A stretch of 64,000 nucleotides of DNA from Megamerina dolium (GCA_963854835.1 OY978525.1:3863501-3927500), one strand, 5' to 3'; shown: positions 1 to 12,419, counted from the stretch's first letter. Made by a program: numbers and translations. Notes: generated by a model not told the origin, from the letters alone.

Positions 1-1290
1 TTAGAACAACTTCAATATACATATATGTGAGTTTTATACGTGCAGCTATATATTCGAATTTATGTTTGTATGTATGCACTTGTTAAATATTAATTTAAAT
101 GACGCATGACAGGATCATGCAACACAATATATTTCATTTGATTGGGTCATTACGCATTTGATGATATTCTACATAAGAAGAGTCCACCTTAAAACTTAAA
201 TAAACACTTGCCAATGATAGGCTTTTGCGTGTTACGTATGTAGCATTTGAAACAACGAGTTAGTGGAACAAAAGAAAGAAAAAATAAAGCAAACCACTTA
301 AATGGCGTGTTAATCAACTTTAATTTGTATGCTGAAATTGGAAAATATGTCAATGACAAATTAGCTGGTCTTACCAACAAAAATTTTTGATTTTTCCACT
401 ATTAAATATGGGAATGGGGTAATATGAGTGTGAGGCAATATCAGCTATATACGAACGTGTTATTAAAAAGTTATTAGAATTTGAATATGTACTAGGCATG
501 TATGTATTTACGATACTTAAATAGTTACGCTTTATTTAATTGACGTCTTAACGTGTTATCATTAGCGCATTTCCCCCAATTGAATACACGGAAGTTTTGT
601 ACAATGTACATTTGATCCACCAACACCCACCGCTGCACGACATGAACATTTATACGAGGGACATTTGCTCAAAATGATGTTGCCATCCAAGTTGACTTAG
701 TTTACTTAGAAAATTGCCATTACCCTACTAATAAATAATGCAAAAGTGCGATGCGCACTTGAAATTGTAACGCATTGCTGAGCGTTGTTAGTCGCTACAA
801 TTTCTATGCAATGTTGAAATTTTCATATTTTGCGTGACCTCAACGTTTACATATAATCATTGGTATAATTTTTGTGTGTGGAAAAATGAATATACCTACT
901 ACTTTTGGTAACTCCTACCAACTAACTAGTATTTTTACTTCAATTGATAATTTCCTTCTCTTACCAATGTATGCGTATGTACATATCGGCCATGAAATGA
1001 TTTTCAACTATCATATGATTTGCTATGTAGATACAAGAAAATAGAAAAGTGGAGAAAAGGGAAATCATGTTTTTACATATTTTGTTATTATTTTATAACC
1101 CCTACATGGTCATTAGTCATCCCCTACCGCAGCCTATTGTGGTTCGTAATACAAGAAACGCAATTCAATAACTTAAAGGAGCTTACTCAGCAATGATGGG
1201 GGGTAGTTTTCATCAAATTGTGCTAGTTAAATTTGGAAAGATTGGGTTTTGGATAACAGAAGAAAAAAATCAAAGACAATACTATTGAGT
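1..1290. other. AT-rich stretch, nothing recognised
   Basis: I see no gene, transposon end or repeat that I can name here. Open frames are short and low in complexity. Confidence 0.5.
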
Positions 1291-1299
1291 GCGAGACAC

Positions 1300-1540
1300 T
1301 TGCTGTCTATGGCACTGCGTTCGTTCCGAACTATTGTGCCATACCCGAGTTTAATACTGGAAGAGATTATATCCTCCTATTTTCTTAAAGAACGTTTTGA
1401 TTCTTGTGAGTACAAGTTCAGACAGATAAATTGTCTGTAATAGTTCCCACCCAAGTGTTTGTTTTCTCACATGGACAAGGGCTGGACATTCTGTGATTAG
1501 GTGTATGGATGTCTCATCATCTTCCATGAATACCAATACG
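1300..1540 (-). mobile_element. I/Jockey/R1-type LINE C-terminal fragment
   Basis: The - strand frame reads EDDETSIHLITECPALVHVR, followed by a short amphipathic tail ending in TRIKTFFKKIGGY. This resembles the cysteine-histidine motif (E.ET..H...CPAL) after the RNase H domain of I/Jockey/R1 LINEs. The copy is truncated on both sides. A related fragment lies at 57379-57690. Confidence 0.6.
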
Positions 1541-1635
1541 CTTGAGTAAACGAAAAACTTTAGCTATATTTCTAAGATTTACTTAGAGTTGGCTTTTAAA
1601 AATTTCCAGCTGAAAAATATCTTATAAAAAATAGG

Positions 1636-1940
1636 TTTGTAGTCATCATCATCATCATTTGGCGCTACAGATCATTGTGAGCTTTGGCCTGCTGAACAAT
1701 ACGCCTCCATGTTACTCGGTCTTTTGTCGTCTATTTCCAGTTTTCCACTTGGAGTTTCTTTAAGTCTTCGTTTACTGCATCCATCCATCTTGATTTTGGT
1801 CTTCCTCTTGCTTTGTTGGTGAATGACTTCGCATCTAGTATTTTTCTTTGAGATCTTGAATCGTCCATTCTTGGTTTGTAGTATTGGATTACATATCTCA
1901 AGCTTTAGTGTGTTGATTCGTTCAAATTCAGGCTCGGACA
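1636..1940 (-). mobile_element. Non-LTR retrotransposon 3' end with (GAT)n tail
   Basis: On the - strand the frame reads RKTKIKMDGCSKRRLKE, then a NWKLTTKDRVTWRRIVQQAK-like ending in the adjacent frame, the usual GRP.TRW..V..DL C-terminus of RTE-like LINEs. The 3' end abuts a (GAT)n run (CATCATCATCATCAT on the + strand near 1645), the short-repeat tail typical of this group. It is 5' truncated. It differs from the GTAA-tailed family at 15.3 kb. Confidence 0.65.
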
Positions 1941-2699
1941 ACTCGGCAAAAATTTTTCAGAATGACAAATAATCGATATTTCTGCCGGCAGTGATATATT
2001 GCTATGAAAAATCTTCTGAAAGAGCTCTGTGATAAAGTTTGGAAAAACCGTGGCCGAAAGAATATTCCAATATATTTAAAAATGCTCTTCTAGTACTGCT
2101 TAGATTTTACACACACAACTACCTTGAACCAGTTAGAAAATTAATTCGATTTTTTATTAGCTTCTTTAGTTTTTACCTTTGAGTATGTAACATTCCATGA
2201 CAACATACATAGATCTGTGACTATTTAGAGTTGCTAAATTCGAATCCGGAGTTGGTTTAATTCGGACAGTAAATTTAGCAAAAAAATTTGAAGAGACAAA
2301 ATTAATAGACGTCAGTCATACAATTGATTCCTTTAAGGAAGATTTGAGTCATTTTTTTATGATTAGAGATGAAATGCAAAGTGATCGAGTCGATCCTACT
2401 CCGTATTCGTATTCAGCAATCCACATGCATTTAGCAGTTTGTTCGGATTCTGTGGATTTTATTTATGTGCGTCTATCTTTGCCTTGAAAACTTTGATGAA
2501 GGTTAAGGCGTCAAGTGCTCAACTCAAACTTCTTTAGAATGTTAATCGTTTCCAGACGCTGAAGTCTCGTCATATTTCAACCAGCCCGTAATTTAGCCTT
2601 GTCGATAAGCTCAAGTGAAATTGTTTTGCGAAAAAAATATAAATTTTACTCTAAGAATCTCCCATCTGTTCTTTATTGCGCAGAATCATGGCAACTCTA

Positions 2700-5190
2700 T
2701 TTATAATGAGTAGATTCGTGAGGTTTTCAAAATGAAAATTCTCTCTAAGACTTATGGACGTATTTACGTCGAATGCGAGTACCGATTACTCAAATATAAA
2801 CATAGTGAAATGCATTACAATCTAGTGGCTGTGTTGGTGTATCGCAAGGAAAGTGATTTAATCGGAATACGGTGCTGGAGTGTTGAGAGGTATGAGACTC
2901 CAACTGGCAGCAGAGAGTAGGAAACTGACTGATCGTAAAGAACGCTCTGGACAGCCGAAAAGTTTGAAGACGAGGATTTGGAGACATTACTCGACCAAGA
3001 CCCATGCTAAACGCAAGAATTGCTTGCAGAATCATTAAGAATAGATCGCTCAATCGTTGCCAAGCATTTAAAAACATTGGGGTTTATCCAAAAAGATTGG
3101 AAATTGAGTTCCATACGATTTAAAGCCGAGGGACGTTGAAGAGTGATTTTGCATGTCCGAAATACTGCTTGAAATGCCCAAAACATAGGAGTTTTGCATC
3201 GAATTATAACGGGCGATGAAAAATGGATATATTACGATAATCTCAAGTACAAAAAATCATATGTCAAGCCTGGCCAACCAGACGAAAGGCAAATATTCAC
3301 GGCTCCAAGGCAATGCTCTGTAATTGGTGGGATCAGAAGGGTGTGATCCATTATGATCTACTAGAACCTGGTCGCGTCATTACGGGAGAGCTGTATCGAC
3401 AAAAATTGATGCGGTCGAAGAGAGCAATGATCGACAAAATGGCCGGAATATGCGACCAGACACGAGTCGGTAATTTTTATACCCTGCATAATGCAATATG
3501 CATGGTATATTCATTTCGGTCAGATGTTTGTGTCCACTTGAAGGAATCTCCGGAGATATAAACATAGATATATATTCGTGATCAGCGTCGATTAAATTTT
3601 CGATTTAACGATGTCCGTCCGTCCGTCCGTCCGTCCGTCCGTCCGTCCGTCCGTCCGTCCGTCCGTGAAGGAATCTCCGGAGATATAGACATAGATATAT
3701 ATTCGTGATCAGCGTCGATTAAATTTTCGATTTAACGATGTCCGTCCGTCCGTCCGTCCGTCCGTCCGTCTGTCTGTCACCTGGCTGGTTCGCACGATAA
3801 CTTGAGTAAATATTGAGCTATTTCGATGAAATTTGGCACAAGTAACCTATGATCCAAGGGTACGGAGGGGATTGATATTGGGCATGATCGGTCAATAACC
3901 ACGCCCACACCAAACATTCAAAGCGACTAACCTCGAAATTTTCAAAATCTTTAACTTGCTATAACTCACATAATATACCACTTGGGACAACAATATTTGG
4001 CACATAGACTTATATTATACTACTATATAACCTCACCAAAAGTAGTTGAGCCACGCCTACTTTTTAGCGTAGCTCTCATACAAAGTGTATGTACTTCTTT
4101 TAAATTGAAACAGCTGTAACTTCGGCAATCTTGTGTCTAGAATAACTATAATTGACACTTAAATTAATATCGTAGTCAGTAATAATCTGGCAGAAAATCA
4201 GTGTGCCAGGCCTACTCCTTCATGGGTCTCCCATACAAAGTCGAGGGAATTAAACTAAAATTGTAAGCTCCATAGCTTACAAACCATTTAGCCTAGGACA
4301 ACGAGATTTAAGGTATGGATTAGTATTGTACAAGCAATTAAACTCACAGGAAATGGGCGCACCACGCCAACTGTTTATCGTAGCCCCCATACAAATTTTA
4401 AATTGAAACAGCTGTAACTTCTGCATCCTTCTGTCTAGAACAATCATAATTAACACTTAGGTTAATATGGTAGTCGGAAATAATCTGGCAAAAAATCAGC
4501 GTACCACGCCCACTTCTTATTGGGGCTCCCATACAAAGTTGAGGAAATTAAACAAAAATGTTAACCACCATAACTTAGAAACTATTCAACGTAGGACACC
4601 AAATTTAAGGTGTGGAAAAATTAATTGAATTTACTAGAAAGTGGTAAGCCACGCCCACTTTTTATATAGCTCCCATACTAAGCCTCGGAATTATCTTAAA
4701 ATCCTTTTACTTCGTCAAAGTCAACCATATTTCGGGTGTAAATTAGTAGTATATGCAAAAATTGTTTCTCGAAAAGTGGAAATAAAAGAAAAGTTGGATA
4801 TTCGAGTAAACTTTTTATATATAAATCTACATATGCAGGGTATAGTTTGGTCGGCCCCAGCCGACTGTAAGGAGATTTTTCATCATGACAACGCAAGATC
4901 ACACATTGCTATTCCGGTCAAAAACTATCTTGCTAATAGCGGATGGGAAATTTTACCTCACCAGCCTTATAGCCCAGACCTGACGCCTTCAGCTTACCAT
5001 TTGTCCACGCAGAACGCCCTTAATGGAATACGCTTCACTTCAGTTACAGGAATCAAAAATTGGCTCAATTCGTTTTTGGCCGCCAAGCCGGCGAAGTTCT
5101 TTTGGGATGGACTCCATACTTGGATTTTGCTCAAAATTTAACGATTTATTAAATAAAACACATTGACATAATATCGAAATAAGTTTTATT
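2700..5190 (+). mobile_element. Mauritiana-like mariner relic, split by a DINE-1-like insertion
   Basis: Pieces of a mariner transposase appear in order on the + strand with several frameshifts and stops. An N-terminal piece starts near 2732. A VPYDLKPRDVE-like stretch follows near 3110, then TGDEKWIYYDN near 3208-3240, then LCNWWDQKGVIHYDLLEPGRVITGELYRQ at 3316-3400 (broken here into short parts by frame changes). After the insertion, HHDNARSHIA resumes at 4881, followed by PHQPYSPDLTPS near 4960. The transposase is interrupted at 3474-3880 and beyond by the element at 3479-4875. No clear terminal inverted repeats were found. The sister copy at 20708-21494 shows the uninterrupted joint. The element is long dead. 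Confidence 0.85.
3479..4875 (+). mobile_element. DINE-1/INE-1-like non-autonomous Helentron, copy 1
   Basis: The 1397-bp element sits in a TTTTT tract of the mariner at 2700-5190; five Ts remain on each side (3474-3478, 4876-4880). It starts ATACCCTGCATA, which pairs with TATGCATGGTAT just downstream as a hairpin. Near the 3' end, ATATGCAGGGTATA is the inverse of the start. Next comes a perfect 6-bp stem, GTCGGC/GCCGAC, and the end GTAAGGAGA. The 5' core holds (GTCC)n twice (3613-3665 and 3740-3779) inside a duplicated block. The rest is built from repeats bearing CCACGCCCAC followed by CCCATACAAA. Sub-terminal inverted repeats, a (GTCY)n core, a 3' stem-loop and T-rich targets are the published hallmarks of DINE-1 (Helentron-associated elements). 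No protein is encoded. Confidence 0.85.
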
Positions 5191-5194
5191 GCGT

Positions 5195-6590
5195 ATTGAC
5201 TTCGTTCATTCTGAATATGCCTACTCATTTAGAGAATATATGTATGTATGTACTATAATTTCGATGATTAATGATAGATAGAACATTTGCAATACCTACT
5301 ATTCTAATGAGTGTAACCTAAATTGTTATGATTTTCGTTGTTGTTAAATATAATATATTTATAAAATGATTTTCTATGACATTTGTCAAATTTCATATGT
5401 CACAATTCAAATGACTCCATTTGAGTATACCAATCTTCACTATCACACTATCATTCCAAATACATTAGCACTAGCACCAATCAATGCCAATGTAATTAAT
5501 AATAATGACCATTATATTGAAAATTGTATAAATTGCGTGCAATCTATTTACAATATTCTTATTATATTTTTTTGGGGACAGAGACAGAGTGAGAGTGAGA
5601 GAAAGATAGAAATATAGAAAATAACGCCAAATTTTTTCCGAGTACTTAGATACATTAAAAAATCGATCATGATGTGTCGCAACAAACCGCAAATAAAAAA
5701 AGAAAAAAGAACACAAAAAAGCCAACATCATGTGTGGCATACACATGAATTATTAATTGACAATTTCAAATGTAGTATTTCATTTGTTGATGGAATGAGT
5801 AAAGCTATTAATGAAGGTAATAGTAAATAGATGGCCTCGTCATCATCATCATCATCGTCATTATCGTCATTATTATTATCATCATCAGCAGCATGTGAAC
5901 GCAAATATAATACATACATGACAATATCATGGCAAATACGAAATACCAAGCACTTTCAATTTCCACCAAAAAATTGACACGAATGTCCATGAATTGCGTG
6001 GCACAATGTTCCAAGTAAGAGTTGGGGGAGGGTTTTATTTCTTCTTGCATTGATGGCTCATATGTATCAGCACAGGTGTACTTGGCGTTTGTTGTTAATT
6101 TATCTTCTATTGGCCATATATGTATGTTAGGTACTTAGCCGTACGATACATTGAACATTTGTTCTATTTCTGACCACGTTAAATTTTTTCTTTTTTGGAC
6201 AATTTTTTGTTTGTTTATTTGTTCAACAATTGCAAATGACAATGTTTCTTCGAACAAATAAATAGATAAATACGCACATATATACATAATATAGAAAATA
6301 TATATATGATTTAGGCCTTATTCATTTTGTGAAGGGTAAAAGCAATTAAATGTTTTATATGCAAACCTAGGCATGTACAATAATACTACAGATATATATA
6401 TGCATATATACTGTATGTACAAAGTCATTAGTGTAATACACTTGTAGTCTGAGTATGCATGTATGTAAGGATGTGTGTGTGTGTGCAATGACATTGTACA
6501 CTTTTACTAACATAACCTAATGGCGAAAGTACTTCTTGCACACTAGGGTTGTCAATGCCGGCATATTGATGAAAATAAAAATATATACAT
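5195..6590. other. AT-rich spacer with microsatellites
   Basis: Apart from the CAT/TTA run and a short GTGT run near 6475, no feature is visible between the mariner relic and the probable LTR. Confidence 0.5.
5839..5896. repeat. CAT/TTA trinucleotide microsatellite
   Basis: An imperfect run of CAT, CGT and TTA triplets gives poly-Asp or poly-Met reading frames on the - strand, which are not taken as genes. Confidence 0.9.
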
Positions 6591-6593
6591 ATA

Positions 6594-7066
6594 TTGTAAC
6601 GAGTATCGATGGTGTAATGAGTGAGATGAGTAACCATCTCTATTGTGACTGACACTATAGTGAATGACACGAATATTGGCAGCATCGAAACGAATGTCAA
6701 CAAAAAGAAATAGACGATAACCAGAACACGCCAACGAGAAAGAAAGAGATGAATCTCGACTACGATAAAGGAAGATTCTGGAGTGTTGCCACAGAGTATA
6801 AATAGAGCCAGTATTGACAAATGCAAATCAATCGAGTTCCGAACGTTATTGCGCAAACATCGATACAGTATCAGAGCAAAAGTTGCTAGTACATTAAAAG
6901 AGTTATTGTAAATAGTTTATTGTAAACAGAGTTGTATAATAAATAAATTGTTGCTGTATATAGTTGTACAAAATAAGTGTTGCAATTATTATTAACAGAA
7001 TCCAGTGATCTAACAAGGTTGATTCAAATAGAATTAAACATTCACAAAATAAAAACGTAACAGTAT
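6594..7066 (+). mobile_element. Probable solo LTR of a gypsy-like retrotransposon
   Basis: The stretch begins TGTAACGAG and ends GTAACA. It contains a clear TATA box (GTATAAATAGAGCC, near 6796) and, about 130 bases further on, two overlapping polyadenylation-like signals (AATAAATAAA, near 6940). This promoter-then-poly(A) order in about 470 bp is typical of an LTR. No clean target duplication, primer-binding site or gag/pol sequence is visible, so the edges are tentative. A lone promoter of an unseen gene is the alternative. Confidence 0.45.
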
Positions 7067-7691
7067 TATAAACATTCGAGTAAATGCAACTCTGGCAATT
7101 GAGAAAATGTGAAAATTTGCCGTGATCGTGAATGATTGAGATTTCTGTTCATAACTCTTTCTCAAAGAAACATGTAAACGCAATTGAAATCTTATGTAAT
7201 AAGCAAACTATTTGTCAATTTTCATAATTGTGACTTTCAACATTTCACATTTTCGGAAAAAAAAGTTTAAATTCAACAGAAAATATTAATAAAAGTCATG
7301 AAAAAATGCTATAAATGTAAATTTAGAATAAAATAAATGAAAATATGCATGATATTAATCATATTATTCAGATTTTATGAAAGTTTTTATTTGTAAAAAC
7401 TGCATTATTATTATTTTTTCGATATTTTTTGTTTATAATATGAACGAAAGGTCACTTTCGGAATTTTTTTTTTTATTCAGAAGAATGTTTTGCTAAAATC
7501 CATGAAAAGAAAAAATGATTTAATTTTGAATTGAGAATATATTGACGGGTGTTACTTTGGGTTAAGTAAACAATTGAGAAGTCCATGCAGTTCTCTCTTT
7601 AGAAACGAAAACTATACTCTATGCACAAATCTGTACCCCAAAACTATTTAATGTGACTACTCTGGCCTGTATGACATCATACTTAATTTTT

Positions 7692-9064
7692 ATACCCTGC
7701 ATAATGCAATATGCATGGTATATTCATTTCGGTCAGATGTTTGTGTCCACTTGAAGGAATCTCCGGAGATATAAACATAGATATATATTCGTGATCAGCG
7801 TCGATTAAATTTTCGATTTAACGATGTCCGTCCGTCCGTCCGTCCGTGAAGGAATCTCCGGAGATATAGACATAGATATATATTCGTGATCAGCGTCGAT
7901 TAAATTTTCGATTTAACGATGTCCGTCCGTCCGTCCGTCCGTCCGTCCGTCCGTCCGTCTGTCTGTCACCTGGCTGGTTCGCACGATAACTTGAGTAAAT
8001 ATTGAGCTATTTCGATGAAATTTGGCACAAGTAACCTATGATCCAAGGGTACAGAGGGGATTGATATTGGGCATGATCGGTCAATAACCACGCCCACACC
8101 AAGCATTCAAAGCGACTAACCTCGAAATTTTCAAAATCTTTAACTTGCTATAACTCACATAATATACCACTTGGGACAACAATATTTGGCATATAGACTT
8201 ATATTATACTACTATATAACCTCGCCCAAAGTGGTTGAGCCACGCCTACTTTTTAGCGTAGCTCTCATACAAAGTGTATGTACTTCTTTTAAATTGAAAC
8301 AGCTGTAACTTCGGCAATCTTGTGTCTAGAATAACTATAATTGACACTTAAATTAATATCGTATTCGGAAATAATCTGGCAGAAAATCAGTGTGCCAGGC
8401 CTACTCCTTCATGGGTCTCCCATACAAAGTCGAGGGAATTAAACTAAAATTGTAAGCTCCATAGCTTACAAACCATTTAGCCTAGGACAACGAGATTTAA
8501 GGTATGGATTAGTATTGTACAAGCAATTAAACTCACAGGAAATGGGCGCACCACGCCCAGTGTTTATCGTAGCCCCCATACAAATTTTAAATTGAAACAG
8601 CTGTAACTTCTGCATCCTTCTGTCTAGAACAATCATAATTAACACTTAGGTTAATATGGTAGTCGGAAATAATCTGGCAAAAAATCAGCGTACCACGCCC
8701 ACTTCTTATTGGGGCTCCCATACAAAGTTGAGGAAATTAAACAAAAATGTTAACCACCATAACTTAGAAACTATTCAACGTAGAACACCAAATTTAAGGT
8801 GTGGAAAAATTAATTGGATTTACTAGAAAGTGGTAAGCCACGCCCACTTTTTATATAGCTCCCATACTAAGCCTCGGAATTATCTTAAAATCCTTTTACT
8901 TCGTCAAAGTCAACCATATTTCGGGTGTAAATTAGTAGTATATGCAAAAATTGTTTCTCGAAAAGTGGAAATAAAAGAAAAGTTGGATATTCGAGTAAAC
9001 TTTTTATATATAAATCTACATATGCAGGGTATAGTTTGGTCGGCCCCAGCCGACTGTAAGGAGA
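7692..9064 (+). mobile_element. DINE-1-like non-autonomous Helentron, copy 2
   Basis: This 1373-bp copy has the same ends, the same 3' stem-loop and the same duplicated core as the element at 3479, from which it differs at few positions by eye. The main difference is the number of GTCC units (7826-7847 and 7921-7968). It lies between TTTTT at 7687-7691 and TTTTTT at 9065-9070. Open frames inside it are by-products of the repeats. Its close match to the copy at 3479 implies recent common origin. Confidence 0.85.
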
Positions 9065-9150
9065 TTTTTTATTGTGAGATTGTGTAACCATTCTTTCATC
9101 ACAAAAATCAGTAGAAAGGCGATATATCTCCCTCTATCTCTTTATAGATA

Positions 9151-9487
9151 AAAATAATAAAAAAAGAAAAATAAATATGTGGCACCTATAAGCCTCGAAC
9201 GACTATTTGGCTGAGCTTCTTTTCTCTTAGAAAGAACCTATTTATTTTAGCCGGTTCCGAATGACAGAACCCTTGTAACCTCACTTCTTCTGAGCTTTGT
9301 CTCAGATTTATTTTTAGAAAATTTTTAATTGCAAATTGGCGGAAAAATTGCCAATTCCTTACGACAGGTGGGCACCATTCGAAACAAAAATCTTTTCGAT
9401 ATCAAATTTATGCTTCAGATGCGGATTGAACGCACGACCTACAGATCAAAAGGCCAAACCACGAAATACTGAGCTATGACATCCACC
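9151..9487 (-). mobile_element. tRNA-derived SINE copy, diverged
   Basis: The tail-side AAAAATAAATATGTGGCACC is at 9167 and the body runs through 9240-9400. The degraded head ends near 9487, where the A box reads as the inverse of ATAGCTCAGTATT. It follows the DINE-1-like element at 7692 by fewer than 100 bases. Confidence 0.75.
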
Positions 9488-9814
9488 TTCTCTTTAAACT
9501 TAATCAGCTTTATTTTTTTAGTGGAAAATTCTGTAGATTGAACTGAAAAACTGAAGAACTGCGCTGGCAATGGAAATTCGCATGTTTTTATACTTTTTAT
9601 TTTTCAAAAATAGAAATCTACAGATATTACTTGTTATTTAAATATTTACCATCAGAAGAAATGAATGTATTTTCTAATTAAACCATAAATTTTTGAATTA
9701 CACAGCCAGATGAATAGCTAAATATTTTTATGCGCATTTGTGGAAGCTGAATTTGGATTGGTTTGACTCGATTAGAATTATTTATGATAGTTGAAACATT
9801 ATGAACATTCTTAT

Positions 9815-10130
9815 CTCTCATCCCAGTGGCATTCAGAATCCCCTGGAGTGGTAAAATGTGTGACCGACCTCTATTAATTTTACTACATATTTTTTCTGAT
9901 TATATTTATTCCCTAAATTTACTCTTTTTTTAGAAAATGAATTTAAAAGCTTCTGCAAATCGATAAATAACCTTCGAATTGCCTAGATATTGCTACTAGA
10001 ACGGTGAAATGTATGACCGACACCCATAAAATTTTTTGACCAAACATTTCCTTGAAACTTATTTCCCCACTACCTCCACCTATTAGGGGGCATATTCTAT
10101 AAAATTAATATTTTTATAAAATCAAATACA
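9815..10130 (+). repeat. Dispersed monomers of the 155-bp repeat
   Basis: Two consecutive diverged units carry GTGTGACCGACCTCTATTAA near 9868 and ATGTATGACCGACACCCATA near 10008, with the linked CTGA.TATA..TATTCCC segments. No coding content. Confidence 0.7.
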
Positions 10131-10857
10131 AATTCCGGGTCTCAGTGATGGACAACCCTATTGCTTATACGCATATATGTACGCATATCTATGTATCACT
10201 ACGAAATGTTCGCGCTCTATTAGCTACGATAGTAATCGTTGCCGAAAATATCCCTCCACTAATACTAAAGTAATAAATATATACTACCACCATACCGTCC
10301 ATCCATTGTTCATCCATCCGGTGTCCATGCGTTTGTGTATGTGTATTATCTTCAATTTATACATACTATGTAGTAAGAACATGTGTACTTGTATGCTTAC
10401 ATGTGTACAACATATCCATGTGTGTGTAAGTACACCAAACTGCGTGCATTAAATTATGCGTTATCGGTCAAATTATATCTTTTGCCGCAAAAAAATTATT
10501 TTGATTGTTTTGACATTTTCCCATTGTCATTTTGTGAAATTATGAACATATTCGTGTATATTTTTTGATAAATTATAAAGAAATTTCAATTTATCATCAT
10601 CATAATCAGTTTTAATAGTGGACACATATGATAAATGATTGCATTTCTCAAATCAAATATGTTCAAATTCTTACCTACCTATTGGTATATGTTCCTCTTT
10701 GGCCCAAAATAAATATAAAAATATTTTGGGTCTCTGGAACTAAAGGGATTCTACTGGAAAAATATAATTAAACGCTTTTAGGCACTACGAAAATGCTCTA
10801 AATTTATTTGAGAGTGAATGATGGGCTATACCAAATCTGACAGTTTAAGCAATATGA

Positions 10858-11067
10858 AGATTCTCGAAGCTATCGAGACGTGTAGGGTGGAATTTTGCTA
10901 TTGGTCTCATGGGGAATCCACTGAAAGTCGTTAAAACTTTGATCCAATTGTACCAATCTGACGTTTTAGTGAAACCTCACAATAAAACATTGACCGTAGA
11001 AGAGTTGTGCACCCTCAACAAGGTTCCACCTCTGCTCATAGTGCAAAATCGGCTCAGTCATAATTAA
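10858..11067 (+). pseudogene. Unidentified 69-codon open frame with coding-like composition
   Basis: Between in-frame stops at 10855 and 11065 the translation is RRVGWNFAIGLMGNPLKVVK, TLIQLYQSDVLVKPHNKTLT and VEELCTLNKVPPLLIVQNRL, then SHN. This is balanced in composition, unlike the low-complexity frames nearby. The only ATG is internal (at 10903). I do not recognise the family. It could be an exon or a fragment of a gene or transposon. No clear splice sites were confirmed. Confidence 0.22.
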
Positions 11068-11749
11068 AAAATAATTGAATTTTAATTTATTGAAATTTAT
11101 TTAGACGGATGATTGCTCAACTTGTAAGCCAGACCTGAACAATCAAGATTCTATTATTTTTATAATTGCATGCAAGTATTTTTTTTTTTTTTTGCAATTT
11201 AATAACAATTAAAAGAGTACACCGACTGTAGTTTGGTTGAATTAAAATTTTTGATATAAATAGGCAAAAAACCATTTAACCAAGAAGATAATTTGTGGCA
11301 ATTAAAAAGATAGCAATAGAATTGTGTATTTCACATATAACGTTATATATTATATATTATGTAATTTAAAAAGTCTCCGCGGTTTTTTTGGTACTAGATG
11401 TGTTGGTGTTGATGCCCATTATCACTAATGCTATTGTGTCAAACGGACATGTGTTTGAAAGGTGACATTTCAGGCTATATTTTTTTCTGAACACAATTCT
11501 GTAAGTCGTTGCTAGTGGTAAAAAGTTATTTTGATTTGAAAATTAGTGAAATATCTGAAGAAATGTACCTCGCTCTGGACGGCAGCCACTGAAGAAGTCT
11601 ATGAAATTTTGAAACTGATGAAACAAGACCGTCACACAAACTGTCAGGAGATAACGGAGGCATTAAACACCAACTACGTAACAGTTCATCATCAGTTCCT
11701 TTATCTCCCACTGGAGCAGAGGGCCTCAATAAAGTACTTCCACGTGGTT

Positions 11750-11985
11750 CTGTTTTTCGCCAAAATCTTTAGCTCGTTCTACATTTTTCATATAAGTCGG
11801 AGTTATTGATGATATTTAGCCACCATAACTTGAGAATACGTCAGAGACATCTGTTGACGAAACTTTGAATTTTTCCAGCAAGAAAGTCGGTTACAAGCCA
11901 GGTCTCACATTCACAGAGCAATACTGTGATGACGTTTGACTTAAATAGTCTCATTTTTGTGGGTAACAGTTGAGAATGTTGGATA
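11750..11985 (-). mobile_element. Non-LTR retrotransposon fragment inside a mariner
   Basis: On the - strand the frame reads PTKMRLFKSNVITVLLCE, then CETWLVTDFLAGKIQSFVNRCL. This is the conserved C-terminal region after the reverse transcriptase in RTE-like LINEs (pattern LFNSNV..VLLYG.ETW). It sits in the middle of the mariner at 11369-12710 in the opposite orientation. The length is only about 235 bases and its limits are approximate. Confidence 0.6.
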
Positions 11986-12419
11986 CCACATGAATTAATG
12001 CAAAGAAATTTGATAGACCGAATTACCATCAGCGAAACGCAGCCGAAACGCAACGAAATCGTACCATTTTTTAAGCAAATCATTACGGGCGATGAAAAGT
12101 GGATTGAATAAGAGAAATTTACAATGCAAATGATCATAGTCAAAGGCCGGTGACCCTTCACAAACGACTTCGATGCCTGGATTGACAGCAAATAAGGTTA
12201 TGTCGAGTGTTTGGTGGGATTCGAAGGGAATTGTATATTACAAGCTGCTACAACCTAGTGAAACAGTTAATTCTGATCTCTACTGCTCATAACAGGACCG
12301 CTTGAATGAAGCAATCACAAAAAAGCGATCGGAATTGACCAACAGAAAAGCACAGGGAAATTGACCATCATAACAATGCCAGGCCACACACATCTTTGAT
12401 GACTCGGAACAAATTCACT

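Noticed and set aside
3613..3665. Regular GTCC run as a possible CRISPR-like or satellite array
   Set aside because: The unit is only 4 bp with no spacers, and it is the known (GTCY)n core of DINE-1-like elements.
4641..5141. 166-codon open frame
   Set aside because: It is a chance fusion of the DINE-1-like 3' end with the mariner C-terminal coding piece across the insertion joint.
5728..6050. Poly-Asp and poly-Met frames
   Set aside because: They come from the CAT/TTA microsatellite read in different frames.
8830..9087. 85-codon open frame
   Set aside because: It lies in the non-coding DINE-1-like element and repeats the same frame seen in the copy at 3479. Shared ancestry of a repeat explains it.
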